Below, in pieces: positions 7,676-17,119 of a DNA stretch of 64,000 nt. Under the pieces are notes generated by a model, which saw only the letters and a list, made by a program, of their open reading frames with translations, was not told the DNA's origin and searched no databases. Source of the DNA: Mycolicibacterium sp. CR10 (GTDB taxonomy: Bacteria; Actinomycetota; Actinomycetes; Mycobacteriales; Mycobacteriaceae); the NCBI RefSeq assembly GCF_005222675.1, contig NZ_STGE01000012.1:124001-188000 (forward strand), in the 5' to 3' direction. Position numbers and translations under genes: made by a program. Position 1 is the stretch's first letter; the number at the start of each line of letters is the position of its first letter.

Positions 7676-8760
7676 CTCGCCGGGAGCACCAGGCCCACCA
7701 CGTCGGCGATGTCGACTCGAGGCGCCGACGTGTCGCTGGCGGTATAGGCGCTCACCGGCAGTTCCAGCGAGGCACGCAGCGCCGCAGCATCATTGGCGGC
7801 AAAGCTCCGGTAGCGGGCACCCGAGACCCGGGCGGCCTCGATGAGACCCGGCTGATCGGCCACCAGCACCGGGACCCCGGCGCGGGCCGCCTCGACGACC
7901 ACCAGGCCGAACGGTTCGCGCCACGCCGACGGCACCACCAGCACGTCGATCTCGTCGAAGAACGGACCGGGCTCCATCCAGCCACGCCACTGCACCTGCC
8001 CCGGCCCGCGGGCCTTCCACGCGCCGTCACCGTCGCCGGCGACCACCAGCGGCTTGTCCCCGATCGCGTCGAGCAGCAGACCCACGCCCTTCTCTTCGGT
8101 CAACCGGCCGAGGTACCCAAAGGTGGTCGCAGCGCCGGTCCGCGTCCGAACGCGGGGCTCCGGCTGCTGCGCGGCGGTGACGGGATGCACGACGACCGCG
8201 GGGTCGTCGGTGCCGAATCCGCGGCGACGGTGTTCGGCCAAGACCGCGTCGGAGACGCCGACGAGCACTCCCCCGGGCCATCGGCGGATCGCGGCGGCCG
8301 CCCGCACCCGGCACGCCACTCCACAGTCGGAACCGTTGTGCCACAGCGTCGATGCGTTGCACAGCAGACCGTAGTCGTGGATCACGTGGACCAGCGGGAT
8401 GCCGCGCTGCGCGGCGACCGTCCACGGCGCCAGGCCCCAGCCGCGAAGGTTGTGGGTGACGATGACGTCGGGTGCGACGTCGTCGACGAGGCGTTCCACC
8501 TGTGCCCGCGATCGCGAGGCCAGCGCGTCGATCGCGTGCCACGCCAGCCGCGGGGCCGCTGCACGCTGCCGGCCGTCGAAGGGCCAGTACAGGTTCTGGA
8601 TCGGCAGCCCGGGGCCGTCGACGCCAGAAGCGCGCAGGCCTTGGTTGTGCACCCGCAAGCCCGCCTGCTCGAGCTGCTCGCCGAAGGCACCCACCACCAA
8701 CTCTGCGCCGCCGAAGCGCGCGGGCGGGACCATGGTCGAGAGCTGGAGCACGGTGGTCAT
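7666..8760 (-). CDS. Glycosyltransferase family 4
   Basis: 364 aa with an N-terminal acceptor lobe containing the family motif RFGGAELVVGAFGEQL and a C-terminal GT-B lobe with LGRLTEEKGVGLLLDAI and the sugar-nucleotide site PSAWREPFGLVVVEAARAG (E-x7-E type). It would transfer a sugar from a nucleotide donor to the growing lipid-linked EPS repeat unit in the cytosol. It starts 7 bp after the Wzz-like gene and shares its stop with the next gene's GTG. Donor and acceptor are unknown. Confidence 0.88.
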   Translation of the reverse strand: MTTVLQLSTMVPPARFGGAELVVGAFGEQLEQAGLRVHNQGLRASGVDGPGLPIQNLYWPFDGRQRAAAPRLAWHAIDALASRSRAQVERLVDDVAPDVIVTHNLRGWGLAPWTVAAQRGIPLVHVIHDYGLLCNASTLWHNGSDCGVACRVRAAAAIRRWPGGVLVGVSDAVLAEHRRRGFGTDDPAVVVHPVTAAQQPEPRVRTRTGAATTFGYLGRLTEEKGVGLLLDAIGDKPLVVAGDGDGAWKARGPGQVQWRGWMEPGPFFDEIDVLVVPSAWREPFGLVVVEAARAGVPVLVADQPGLIEAARVSGARYRSFAANDAAALRASLELPVSAYTASDTSAPRVDIADVVGLVLPARQP

Positions 8761-8767
8761 CGCGGCC

Positions 8768-9391
8768 TCAGTTCAGCACGACGGGTCGACGACGCTGCCG
8801 GTGTCCGGTGAGCAGTGCAAGGCCGACCGCGATCAGGCAGCCGAGGCCCAAACCGCCTGCGGCCGCGACCGCGCTGTTGATCAGCACCTTCTGGTTGGAC
8901 GGCGTCGCCGGGGTGACGGCGGCCCCGGTGGTCGCCATCTGGATGTTCCCCTTCTCCAGAGTGCTGATCGTGCGGCCCATCTGGGTGATGGTGCTGTCGG
9001 CGATCGAAGCGGCGGTCTTCGGGTCGTTGTACGTCGCGGCCACTTCCACCACCGCCATGCCGACGATGCTGTGCGAGTCGATCCGCCCGCTCAACGACAG
9101 CGGTGTCTCGTCGAGGTCCAGTTCGTCGACCACCGGCGAAAGCACCGGGGTGGTGACGCCCAGTTCGGCGTAGCTCGTCATCCGGTCCAGGATGTACTGC
9201 GCACCATTGGCCAGGGCGTAGGGCGGCCGGGTCTGCGGATTGCTGACCGACAGGATCCCCTGCGCCGTCGCGGTGTACACCGGCGGCTGCATCGCGGTGT
9301 ATCCGCCGGCGGCCGCGGCCGAGACCGCGGTGACGATCGCGACGACGAACCACCACTTCTTCAGCGCCCCCAACAGCTCACTGATTTCCAC
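8768..9391 (-). CDS. Wzz/YveK-like chain-length determinant, second copy
   Basis: About 207 aa from GTG 9391, which has AGGAGG 6 nt upstream; a longer frame to 9493 lies inside the upstream gene. It has a first membrane helix after ISELLGALKKWWF, an extracytoplasmic loop of about 140 residues, and a second helix (AVAAAGGLGLGCLIAVGLALL) with a short basic tail. No Walker kinase domain or Tyr-rich tail is attached. Such Wzz-type proteins set polymer length in Wzx/Wzy export. It overlaps the preceding GNAT gene by 14 bp. Confidence 0.82.
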   Translation of the reverse strand: MEISELLGALKKWWFVVAIVTAVSAAAAGGYTAMQPPVYTATAQGILSVSNPQTRPPYALANGAQYILDRMTSYAELGVTTPVLSPVVDELDLDETPLSLSGRIDSHSIVGMAVVEVAATYNDPKTAASIADSTITQMGRTISTLEKGNIQMATTGAAVTPATPSNQKVLINSAVAAAGGLGLGCLIAVGLALLTGHRQRRRPVVLN

Positions 9392-10640
9392 GGCTGCCTC
9401 CTCTGTTGCGCAGCAACGTCTTCCAGGATCCACGATCGTCCAGCACGCGGTGTCGCCGTCGCTCCTTGTGGGTATCCCAGGCTGTCGCCGCATGCGAGTA
9501 GAGCTCGTGGACGATCTGCGAGCGCCGTCCGCCGGGAACGATGTCGAAGTCGTGGTGGGTGACCACCGTCGAGCTCCACCGCATCTTCGCGACGTTCGGC
9601 CCGGTCGACAGGTTCACCGAGCGGCGCCCAGAGGTGACGGCGTCCTGGACGGCCCTGAAGATCAGCATGGTGTTCAGGTTCAGGTCCCAGTACTTCGGGT
9701 CGAGCCCGCTGACCGAGATGTAGTCGGTGGTGCCGTCGGACAGCACCAACTGCGCGGCCACCGGGACGCCGGCGTGCTCGGCGAGCTGCACGGTCGCCAG
9801 GCCTTCGCGGGCGAGCTGCACGGCGGCGTCGCCGAGGAACCTGTCGATGGACCCACCCAGCATGTTCGCATGGGCCACCTTGCCCTCCATCTCCGAGCGC
9901 AGCGTGTGCAGCCGGATGATCTCGCGGATCGCAGAAGCGACGTCGACCGGATCGCTGACGCTGCGAAAGGCAATGTCGCCCATCTTCTTCGACCGGTTCC
10001 GGGCCCGGCGCAGCGACTCGCGCAGGTTGCGCTTCAGCCCGGGCAGCACCTGCTCGGGATCGTCGGGAAGGTCGTCGATAACGACGGACGGCCGGGTTTT
10101 GCGGTGGTGGATCATCCCGGCGGAGTCGCCGTCGAGCCACTGCGCCAGCGGCCAGCCCTGGCCGTCACCCACCGACACCTGGGCCCAGTCCGAGTCGGGC
10201 AGCGCCGCCACATGCTGGACCACGGCGCACAGCACGTCGCGGGCGCGTTCCGGCAGGGCCACCAGGTGCACACCTTCGGTGAGTGCCTCGCCCTGCCCGG
10301 TGCCGATCGGCTGGACCGTCGTCATTGTGAAGCGGCCCAGCGAACGGTGCCTGCGGTAGAACGGGGCCATCCCGACGAGGCGGCCGGTGTCGTCGCCCTC
10401 GCGGATGGCGACGAATTCCAGATCGTGTTCGGGCACGAAATGCTGGGCCCAGGTCAGTGACCACGCCGGGTGCGCGAACGGCGATCCGGCCCCGGCGGCG
10501 CGGACGAGGTCGGCCCACTCGTCGCGAATGGCGGTCAGCGACTGGAAGTCGCGGATCGCCGATGTCACCAACTTGGCTCCGGCTGCGTTGCCGATGTCCC
10601 CCACTTTGACCGGGTTCCTTTCCAGTGCGCTGATCGTCAT
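9378..10640 (-). CDS. GNAT/FemAB-like acyltransferase (CelD/BcsL type)
   Basis: 420 aa from ATG 10640, preceded by GGGGAG. The central block includes LKRNLRESLRRARNRSKKMG and HTLRSEMEGK, and the C-terminal half has AAQLVLSDGTTDYISVSG and a domain-6 acetyltransferase pattern. Family members are found in many exopolysaccharide loci and probably acylate or aminoacylate a sugar. It overlaps the upstream GT2 gene by 4 bp (ATGA). The acyl donor is unknown; this is a family-level call only. Confidence 0.8.
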   Translation of the reverse strand: MTISALERNPVKVGDIGNAAGAKLVTSAIRDFQSLTAIRDEWADLVRAAGAGSPFAHPAWSLTWAQHFVPEHDLEFVAIREGDDTGRLVGMAPFYRRHRSLGRFTMTTVQPIGTGQGEALTEGVHLVALPERARDVLCAVVQHVAALPDSDWAQVSVGDGQGWPLAQWLDGDSAGMIHHRKTRPSVVIDDLPDDPEQVLPGLKRNLRESLRRARNRSKKMGDIAFRSVSDPVDVASAIREIIRLHTLRSEMEGKVAHANMLGGSIDRFLGDAAVQLAREGLATVQLAEHAGVPVAAQLVLSDGTTDYISVSGLDPKYWDLNLNTMLIFRAVQDAVTSGRRSVNLSTGPNVAKMRWSSTVVTHHDFDIVPGGRRSQIVHELYSHAATAWDTHKERRRHRVLDDRGSWKTLLRNRGGSRGNQ

Positions 10641-11422
10641 GTCTCCCCCATTGCTTTGTTGCGGGCGGTGCGCGCGAGCGCCTGTGTCGCCGAGTAGGCG
10701 AAGGTCAGTGCGAAATCCATGCGACGCGACCGGGTGACCGGGGTCTCCAGTTGCTCCAGCACCGCCTTGTCGTCCTTCCAGGTCTCCCGCCACGGCCGGT
10801 TGGCGCTGATGCCGGTGGAGTCGAAGTCACACAGGAAGTCGGCCATCACCATCGGTGCCGCGTGGTTCGCGGCGCCCATCAGCAGCACCTGATCGGCGGC
10901 GATCGGGTGCCGCACGTCGTAGCCGCCCAGTTCCCAGAACAGGCTGCGCTTGATCGCGGTGGCCTGATGCGGCAGCGGCCGTTGCAGGATCCCGAATTTG
11001 AACATCGTGAACGGCGCATACCCGAGCATCCCGACGAGCGTCTTGTCGGGATCGACCACGCGGGCCAACCCGTAGAGCCATTCGGGCGGACCGTCCTGGC
11101 GAGTCTGGATGGCGTGGGCCACCCTCTCGAGAACGCCCGGATCTCCGAACACGTCGCCGGAGTGCAGGAACCACAGGTACTCCCCGGTGGCGGTGCGGGA
11201 GCCCTTGTTCATGGCGTCGTAGCGGCCGTCGTCCTTCTCGCTGACCCAGCTGCCGAAGAAGTTGGCTTCCAGCCAGTCCTTCGAGCCGTCGGTGGAGCCG
11301 CCGTCGATCACGATGTGCTCGAAGTCCTGAAACGACTGGCCTGCCACCGATTCGACGGTCTCCCGGAGGCCGTCGAGGTTCTGGTAGGCGATCGTCACGA
11401 TGCTGAAAAGTGGTTCGGACAT
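10637..11422 (-). CDS. Glycosyltransferase family 2
   Basis: 261 aa from ATG 11422. It has the GT-A start FSIVTIAYQNLDGLRETVES, the donor-binding IDGGSTDGS and a DGRYDAMNKG motif seen in WcaA-like enzymes, then LWFLHSGD in the place of the DXD. It is cytosolic and extends the EPS repeat unit. It starts 5 bp after the GT4-GT4 gene ends. Specificity is not predictable. Confidence 0.88.
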   Translation of the reverse strand: MSEPLFSIVTIAYQNLDGLRETVESVAGQSFQDFEHIVIDGGSTDGSKDWLEANFFGSWVSEKDDGRYDAMNKGSRTATGEYLWFLHSGDVFGDPGVLERVAHAIQTRQDGPPEWLYGLARVVDPDKTLVGMLGYAPFTMFKFGILQRPLPHQATAIKRSLFWELGGYDVRHPIAADQVLLMGAANHAAPMVMADFLCDFDSTGISANRPWRETWKDDKAVLEQLETPVTRSRRMDFALTFAYSATQALARTARNKAMGET

Positions 11423-11427
11423 GTGCC

Positions 11428-13518
11428 TCACCTCGTCCATATCTGTTGGTAGATGTCCGCGATCACCTTGTCCGGGCTGCGCTTTCGCAGATCGGCGATC
11501 AGCTCGACCTGTTCCTGGATGCGCTGGCGGCGCACGTCTGACTGACAAAGCTCGCGGATCATCGCGACCGCGGTCGCGACGTCGTCGAACTGCCAGCGTT
11601 CCGGGAGCAACCCCCGGTAGGCCGCATTGCGTTTGACGACCACCGGCAGCCCGGCGATCATCGCGTCCAACACGGCGATCGGCACGCTGGCCTCCCATCC
11701 CGCGGTGTGCAGGTAGGCGGTGTGCCCGGCGATCGCGGCCGGCACGTCGGTCACCGCGATCCACCCGGTCAGCGCGACGTCGGCGGCCTCGAGCAGGTCG
11801 CGGGTGTCCTGGGCGCCGTCACCGACCCAGGTCGCGTCGACCGGTCCGGTGGCTCTCAGTTCGTCGAGGATCGCCAGGAACAGCGACGGATCCTTCTGCG
11901 GCGCCACCCGGCCGACGGTGACGATCCCGACCGAGTCGGGCGTCTCCACCGGTGCCACGAGTTCGGCGTCCAGGCCGAACGCGTTGAGCAGATCGTGCAC
12001 GGCCGCAGCGCGATTGAGGCCCCGGGCGAGTTGCGCTTCATGGGGGCTGACGCAGAGGAAGGCGTCGGTGCGGCGCGCCAGCACGAACTCCGCGCACCGG
12101 TAGGCCCACCGATGGGCGCGGGGAATGTCGCGCCGCTCGAACGCGAAGCAGTGCGGGCTGTACACCACCACCGGATCACCCGGGAGCCGCGGTTGCAGCC
12201 GGCCCAGCGCGCCGGCCTTCGACGAATGCAGGTGCACGATGTGCGGACGCAGCTCGGCGACAACGGTTCTCAGCGACCGCGCCAGCGTGAGCAGACCGGG
12301 CTCGACGATCTGCGCCCCGACGAACGGCGAGCAGGACCGGACTTCGTCCAGCAGGCCGGAGCCCCGGTCCTGGGCCAGCAGGTAGGAGTCGACACCCTGG
12401 CCCTGCATGGCGCGGGCGTACTCGATGATCGCGGTGCCGGTGCCCGCCGAGAATGTCTCGGTGACGTGCAGGACCTTCAGCGGCGGTGCGGCGTCGGGGA
12501 AGATGGCGTGGGCGGTGCGCTCCCACGTGAAGCGCTCGGCGTTGGCCCTCGCCTGCACCGACAGCTCCCGGCGCAGCTGCGTGTCGGTGATAACCTTCTT
12601 CACCTGGGTGACGCAGTCGGCGATGTCGTCGGCGTGGAAGCCCAGGCCGGCGTCGCCGGCGACCTCGGTCATCGCCGAACCCAGCGCGAACACGGCGGGG
12701 CAGCCGAACCGGCCGGCCTCGACGATGGGGATCCCAAAGCCTTCGTAGCGCGACGGCGCGACCAGCACCGCGGCCCCGGCGTAGAGCTGCCGCAGCCGCG
12801 TGTCGTCCACCCGGCCCAGCAGTGTGAGGTTCTCGCCGCCGCTGATGGCGGTGGTGCGGAACACCTGCTGCGCGACGCCGACGACGACCACCGGCAACCC
12901 GGCGGCGGCCAGCGCGGACGCGGCGGCCTCGACGTTCTTGTGCGGAGCCAGGTTGCCGACGATCAACGCGAAAGACTCCGGCGGGAAAGGCAATTCGGAT
13001 GCCGTGAAATCAGCGCCGTCGGGTTCCAGATGATCCGACCCGCACGGCGCCAACCCAAACCGGCTCCGCGGAACCCGCAGGGTCTGCGCGAGTTCAGTCC
13101 TGCTGAAGTCCGACACGGTGAGCACCCGGGCGGCGGTGCGCGACAGCAGGCCGTACATCAGCCAGTACCAGGCGACGAACGCCGGCCGGAAGGTCTTCGG
13201 ATACCGGAACGGCATCGCGTCGTGCATGACCACCGTCTGGTTGCGTTTGGCCAGCGGCGCGGGGCCGGCCATCGAGTACAGGTGCTTGCCGCGGGTAATC
13301 CACGGCAGCGCGATCTGCTCGAAGACGACGCCGCGAAACCGTGACCGGACCGTCGGGAAGTGGGTGGCCCACGACGGCTCGTTGGCATCGCTGGGCAGGA
13401 CCAGCAGCAGGTCGCGGGCGGCGGGGGTGCCGCTGATCGCCTCCATCACCTGCGACGCGTAGCGCTGGGTGCCCGACGGCGACTGCGCCAGCCACTTGCC
13501 GTTGACGCACTGCATCAT
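11428..13518 (-). CDS. Double-domain glycosyltransferase (GT4-GT4 fusion)
   Basis: 696 aa from ATG 13518, which overlaps the upstream stop (ATGA). The first GT4 domain (about 1-340) has LIVGNLAPHKNVEAA and the nucleotide-sugar site PSRYEGFGIPIVEAGR (255-270). A second full GT4 domain begins at about 346 with LKVLHVTETFSAGTGTAII and has VGRVAPQKDPSLFLAIL and TAGWEASVPIAVLDAMIAG. One chain could therefore add two successive sugars. The join is short and has no frame irregularity, so I take the fusion as genuine. Confidence 0.87.
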   Translation of the reverse strand: MMQCVNGKWLAQSPSGTQRYASQVMEAISGTPAARDLLLVLPSDANEPSWATHFPTVRSRFRGVVFEQIALPWITRGKHLYSMAGPAPLAKRNQTVVMHDAMPFRYPKTFRPAFVAWYWLMYGLLSRTAARVLTVSDFSRTELAQTLRVPRSRFGLAPCGSDHLEPDGADFTASELPFPPESFALIVGNLAPHKNVEAAASALAAAGLPVVVVGVAQQVFRTTAISGGENLTLLGRVDDTRLRQLYAGAAVLVAPSRYEGFGIPIVEAGRFGCPAVFALGSAMTEVAGDAGLGFHADDIADCVTQVKKVITDTQLRRELSVQARANAERFTWERTAHAIFPDAAPPLKVLHVTETFSAGTGTAIIEYARAMQGQGVDSYLLAQDRGSGLLDEVRSCSPFVGAQIVEPGLLTLARSLRTVVAELRPHIVHLHSSKAGALGRLQPRLPGDPVVVYSPHCFAFERRDIPRAHRWAYRCAEFVLARRTDAFLCVSPHEAQLARGLNRAAAVHDLLNAFGLDAELVAPVETPDSVGIVTVGRVAPQKDPSLFLAILDELRATGPVDATWVGDGAQDTRDLLEAADVALTGWIAVTDVPAAIAGHTAYLHTAGWEASVPIAVLDAMIAGLPVVVKRNAAYRGLLPERWQFDDVATAVAMIRELCQSDVRRQRIQEQVELIADLRKRSPDKVIADIYQQIWTR

Positions 13519-14903
13519 GACAGCTCCTCGATTCGCGGGCCGGACGAGCTCGTTGCGGGCACCAGCTGCCGATGGTCCCCGTCGGCAACGGGGCTGTCCG
13601 CCAACGGCTTTACGCGCAGCACCGGGTAGCACAGCAGCGCGGCGGGCACCGCCCACGTCAGCCAGTCGGCGGTGTCGATGGGCCACGGCCGCTCGGTGAC
13701 CGCGAGGATGAAGAAGGGCACCAGCACGCAGGCCATCACGGTGTAGTACCGGTTCCTGGCCTGCCACAACAGGACCGCGATGGCGCCGACGAACAGGACG
13801 AACCCGATCAGGCCGGTCGAGAACAGCACGTGCAGCCACTGGTTGTGCACCGAGTAGACGGCGCTGGAGTCGATCAGCCCGGCGTCGCGGTAGTGGTCCC
13901 ACCCGAACAGGCCGGTCCCGTACACGAGCGTCGAGGGGTCGGTGAGTGCTTGGCGCGCCAACTGCCACAGCGCCGCCCGGCCACTGAGCGCCGACTGGTC
14001 CTGCACGGCGAACGGCAGGAAGACGCCGATGACGAACGCTGCCAACAGGCCGGCCGACACCAGTCCCGAACGCACCGGGGTGGGTCGCGGTAGCCGAATG
14101 TTGGGACGCACCAGCACCAGCACCGCGAACGTCAGGATCGCGGCCAGGGCTCCGGATCGGCTGCCGCTCAGCAGGATCAGACTAGTCACGAAAGCCGACA
14201 TCACCAGGCCCTCCCAGCCGCCGAAGGCGATGTAGACGAAGGGCAGAGCCAGGGCGAGGTACAGCGCGAGCGCATTCTCGTTGTCGAGGACGCCGCGGAA
14301 GTTGAACCCGAGGACACCGCACTTGTGCCCGGCCACGCACTCCATGACGCTGAAATCCTGGTAGGCGATCAGGGCGACACCGCTGGCGATGGTCGCCACC
14401 ATGCACACCGTCGCGATGCCCAGTTGGACGCTGAGTCCGCGCGGGGCGATCACGCAGGCCAGCACGATGAACAGCTGAACCAGCGTGAAGGCCCGAAACG
14501 GGAAGTCCCCGTGCAGAACTGCCGATCCCATCGAGACGCACAGCACCAGGACCAGCAGGACGGCCGGGATGTTGATCTGGGCGTTGCGTCGACGGATCCC
14601 GGCCAGGAACAACACCAACGCCCCGACACCCATCATGGCGGTCGTGATCCGCACGGCCGAGTGTCCCCACTCGGGCATCGTGTAGGTCACGGTGCGGTAG
14701 ACGTCGGTAACCATCACCCATGCGTCCGCGTAGGTCACCAGCAGCTGGACGAAGGTGAACGTCAGGATGACGAGGCTGCCGCCGATGAGCGCACCGGCGG
14801 ACCATTCGCGGTTCTTCACCGTCTTGCGCAGGCCGCTGATCAGTGCCACCGAGGCAAGGATCGTGAACAGCACGACACCGGTCTGCGTCATCGTGTCAGG
14901 CAT
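13515..14903 (-). CDS. O-antigen ligase/Wzy-type polymerase
   Basis: 462 aa, about 11-12 membrane helices, with the Wzy_C signature around a large outer loop (LYGTGLFGWDHYRDAG then VHNQWLHVLFSTGLIGFVLF, where the H-N-x-x-L-H core is visible). It would polymerise lipid-linked repeat units on the outer face, or ligate them to an acceptor. The start ATG 14903 has GGGGAG upstream and overlaps the flippase gene by 8 bp. It lies between Wzx and the glycosyltransferases, as in Wzx/Wzy loci. Confidence 0.85.
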   Translation of the reverse strand: MPDTMTQTGVVLFTILASVALISGLRKTVKNREWSAGALIGGSLVILTFTFVQLLVTYADAWVMVTDVYRTVTYTMPEWGHSAVRITTAMMGVGALVLFLAGIRRRNAQINIPAVLLVLVLCVSMGSAVLHGDFPFRAFTLVQLFIVLACVIAPRGLSVQLGIATVCMVATIASGVALIAYQDFSVMECVAGHKCGVLGFNFRGVLDNENALALYLALALPFVYIAFGGWEGLVMSAFVTSLILLSGSRSGALAAILTFAVLVLVRPNIRLPRPTPVRSGLVSAGLLAAFVIGVFLPFAVQDQSALSGRAALWQLARQALTDPSTLVYGTGLFGWDHYRDAGLIDSSAVYSVHNQWLHVLFSTGLIGFVLFVGAIAVLLWQARNRYYTVMACVLVPFFILAVTERPWPIDTADWLTWAVPAALLCYPVLRVKPLADSPVADGDHRQLVPATSSSGPRIEELS

Positions 14904-16308
14904 CGACCGGCTCCCCCACAGGAAGCGGCCGCGTCATCCGCAGCGCCACAACGACCCCCGGGATCAGCTGGCAGACCAGCACGGTGATCGCCGATGCATA
15001 GACCGGTCCGGCGACGCCGAGGCTGGGCGTCAGCACCCACGACAGCGGCAGGTTGGTGAGCACCAGCGCCACCACGCAGACGGCCTGGAAGCGCAGCTTG
15101 TCGGGCGCGATGAGAAGGATGCCGGTGGTGACGTGGACGGCCTGCACGAGAAGCAGTGCGGCGAAGGCGATCAGCATGGACCAGGTAGGGGTGCCCTCGC
15201 CGGCGCTCATCCAGTCGATCAGGTAACCGGAGAACAGCAGGAAGCAGACAGCGATCCCCGTGCCGGTCCCGCTGAGGATGACCAGCCCGGTGATCCAGCC
15301 TTTGCGCAGTGCCGCCCGGTCCTGCACGCCGGAGGCGAAATGCGGCCACAGGGCAAGCGCCGCAATGGAGACGACGGACCACAGCGGGAGGTACAGCTGG
15401 GAGGCGTACGAGTAGTTCGCCAGGCTTTCGGCGTCGAGGCGGTGAGCGATGATGATCCGGTCGGACTGCAGCGCGATGGGCAGCCCGATCATCACCACGA
15501 ACATCGGCACCGCGGTGGCGGCGATGGGCAGCCCCGGGAAGCGGCGGGGCCGCGCCAGCCTGCTGATCAGGCCGCGCACCGAGTCGCGGTCCACGGTCCA
15601 CGCGCGCACCGCGCAGCAGACGGCGGCGAACAGCGCCCCGGCCGGAAGCACCAGCGCGTAGGCCAGCGGCGGCGCGTCGAGTTCACGCAGGAGCAGCGTC
15701 AGCAGCAGCGCCGCCGGGGGTGAGGTGCCCTGCAGCAACACCGCTTCGTGCATCCGTCCGCTGCCGCGCAGCACCGCCTCGCCGACGGCGAACGGCAACG
15801 CCACCGCGAAGGCCGACAAGGCAAGTACCGCAGACACATTCAGGCTCGAGGCCAGCTCGTCACCCGCGAAACCCAGCAGCCCGGGCCACGCGCCGAGCAC
15901 GCCCAGCACGACGGCGCCGAACCCGAGCAGCGCGCTGGCCACCAGCGTGGTCCGGATCGCGGTCAGGGTGGTCCCGCGGAAGTTGTCGACGCCGCCCGGG
16001 GTGTCGGTGGCCTGGGCGCGCGCCGTCGCCACGGCCGCGCCGGTGCCCAGGTCGGCGAAGATGAGCAGTTGGCTGAGCGTGGCCACCAGCATGACGACGC
16101 CGAAGTGCTCGATGCCTACGGCCTCGGTCACCAGCCTGGCGATCGCCAGGCTGCACAGGCCCGTGAGCGGCAGCACCAGGATGCGCGCGCCACCGGCAGC
16201 GGCCAGCACCCGCCCGACGGACGCTAGACCGGCCGGGCTTTTCGGCGCGGTCCCGTCGTCACTGGCATCGTCACTGGCACTGTGCGTGTGCACGTCGGTG
16301 TCGGTCAT
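14896..16308 (-). CDS. Wzx-like polysaccharide flippase (MOP superfamily)
   Basis: 470 aa with a hydrophilic N-terminal tail (about 1-30) and 12-14 predicted membrane helices. It resembles oligosaccharide flippases (for example FADLGTGAAVATARA and the central PMFVVMIGLPIALQSDRIII segment). It would move the undecaprenyl-linked repeat unit across the membrane. It overlaps the Wzz-like gene by 4 bp (ATGA) and the Wzy gene by 8 bp. A second Wzx-like protein is encoded at 37980-39344. Confidence 0.88.
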   Translation of the reverse strand: MTDTDVHTHSASDDASDDGTAPKSPAGLASVGRVLAAAGGARILVLPLTGLCSLAIARLVTEAVGIEHFGVVMLVATLSQLLIFADLGTGAAVATARAQATDTPGGVDNFRGTTLTAIRTTLVASALLGFGAVVLGVLGAWPGLLGFAGDELASSLNVSAVLALSAFAVALPFAVGEAVLRGSGRMHEAVLLQGTSPPAALLLTLLLRELDAPPLAYALVLPAGALFAAVCCAVRAWTVDRDSVRGLISRLARPRRFPGLPIAATAVPMFVVMIGLPIALQSDRIIIAHRLDAESLANYSYASQLYLPLWSVVSIAALALWPHFASGVQDRAALRKGWITGLVILSGTGTGIAVCFLLFSGYLIDWMSAGEGTPTWSMLIAFAALLLVQAVHVTTGILLIAPDKLRFQAVCVVALVLTNLPLSWVLTPSLGVAGPVYASAITVLVCQLIPGVVVALRMTRPLPVGEPVDA

Positions 16309-17063
16309 AGCGCATTCATCGGCTGCTTCGGCCGGGCGTCGGCGTCCGGCGACAGCTGGAGTTGGGGCAGACGCTGCGGCTCCACACCGTCCGGGAACCG
16401 CTCACGGTGTTTTCCCGGCGACTCGCGGGGCGGCGATGCCGGGCCGCTATCGCGCGGCGTGCGCCGCGCCAAGGCCCACCCGAAGGCGGCGCCGAGGAGC
16501 GTACCGACGGCGACGCCGCCGAGGGGTTTGACCACATCACCGAATGTCGTCGACGCGGGACCGGAGATCGCCGGCTGGACCGGTACCAACCCGATCGGCG
16601 AGACGGCGCCGGGCCCGCCGGACTCAACCGCGACGACGGCGTCGTCGAGATTCGACATCACCGAGTTGGCGATCTTCACCGCCGTCACCTGGTCGCTGTC
16701 GCGGACGGTCACCCGCAGCAGCACCGTTCCGGGCACCGCCGACACCGTGACGTGGTCCGCGAGTTCCGCCCCGGTGAAACCACCGACGTCGTCGGCGACC
16801 GCCTGCAGCACCTCGGGCGATTGACCCAGCTGGGCATAGCTCTCGATGCGTTGCCGCACGAACTGTGACCCGCTGAACGGATCCGGCTCCTCGGGCGGAA
16901 AGGAGAACACCACGAATGCGGTGCCGGTCGATTCGTAGCCCGGGTTAGCGGTGAGCGATAACGCGGCCCCGCCGATAAGGCCCGTCAGAGCGCCGATCAG
17001 CAGCGGCACCCACATCAGCTTGCGGCGCCACACCGACGGTCGTTCCGTGTCGTTGCCGTTCAT
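16305..17063 (-). CDS. Wzz/YveK-like chain-length determinant, first copy
   Basis: 252 aa with two membrane helices (about 18-38 and 185-205) around an extracytoplasmic domain containing FVRQRIESYAQLGQSPEVLQ. The cytosolic tail is Pro/Arg-rich and lacks kinase motifs. It shares the IESYAQLG-type segment with the second copy (8768-9391, MTSYAELG), so the two are paralogues. The start codon overlaps the stop of a 19-codon leader ORF. It is the first large gene of the EPS operon. Confidence 0.85.
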   Translation of the reverse strand: MNGNDTERPSVWRRKLMWVPLLIGALTGLIGGAALSLTANPGYESTGTAFVVFSFPPEEPDPFSGSQFVRQRIESYAQLGQSPEVLQAVADDVGGFTGAELADHVTVSAVPGTVLLRVTVRDSDQVTAVKIANSVMSNLDDAVVAVESGGPGAVSPIGLVPVQPAISGPASTTFGDVVKPLGGVAVGTLLGAAFGWALARRTPRDSGPASPPRESPGKHRERFPDGVEPQRLPQLQLSPDADARPKQPMNAL

Positions 17064-17119
17064 GATCGCGTGGCCCCCGCCGCTACTCCGAGAAGCTGCG
17101 CATGTTCAGACGTTGTCAT
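17060..17119 (-). CDS. Putative 19-aa leader peptide translationally coupled to the EPS operon
   Basis: ATG at 17119 follows a very strong purine-rich site (GGGAGGGGGAGGAGCGG) and reads MTTSEHAQLLGVAAGATRS, then a TGA that overlaps the ATG of the Wzz-like gene (ATGA). The position, ribosome site and overlap together argue for real translation. It may act as a coupling or attenuation leader. The short length means no homology test is possible by eye. Confidence 0.5.
   Translation of the reverse strand: MTTSEHAQLLGVAAGATRS

Noticed and set aside
6047..7747. Long plus-strand frame of 566 codons
   Set aside because: Antisense to the acyltransferase and hydrolase genes; Arg/His/Gly-rich shadow translation without domain motifs, caused by high GC at third codon positions.
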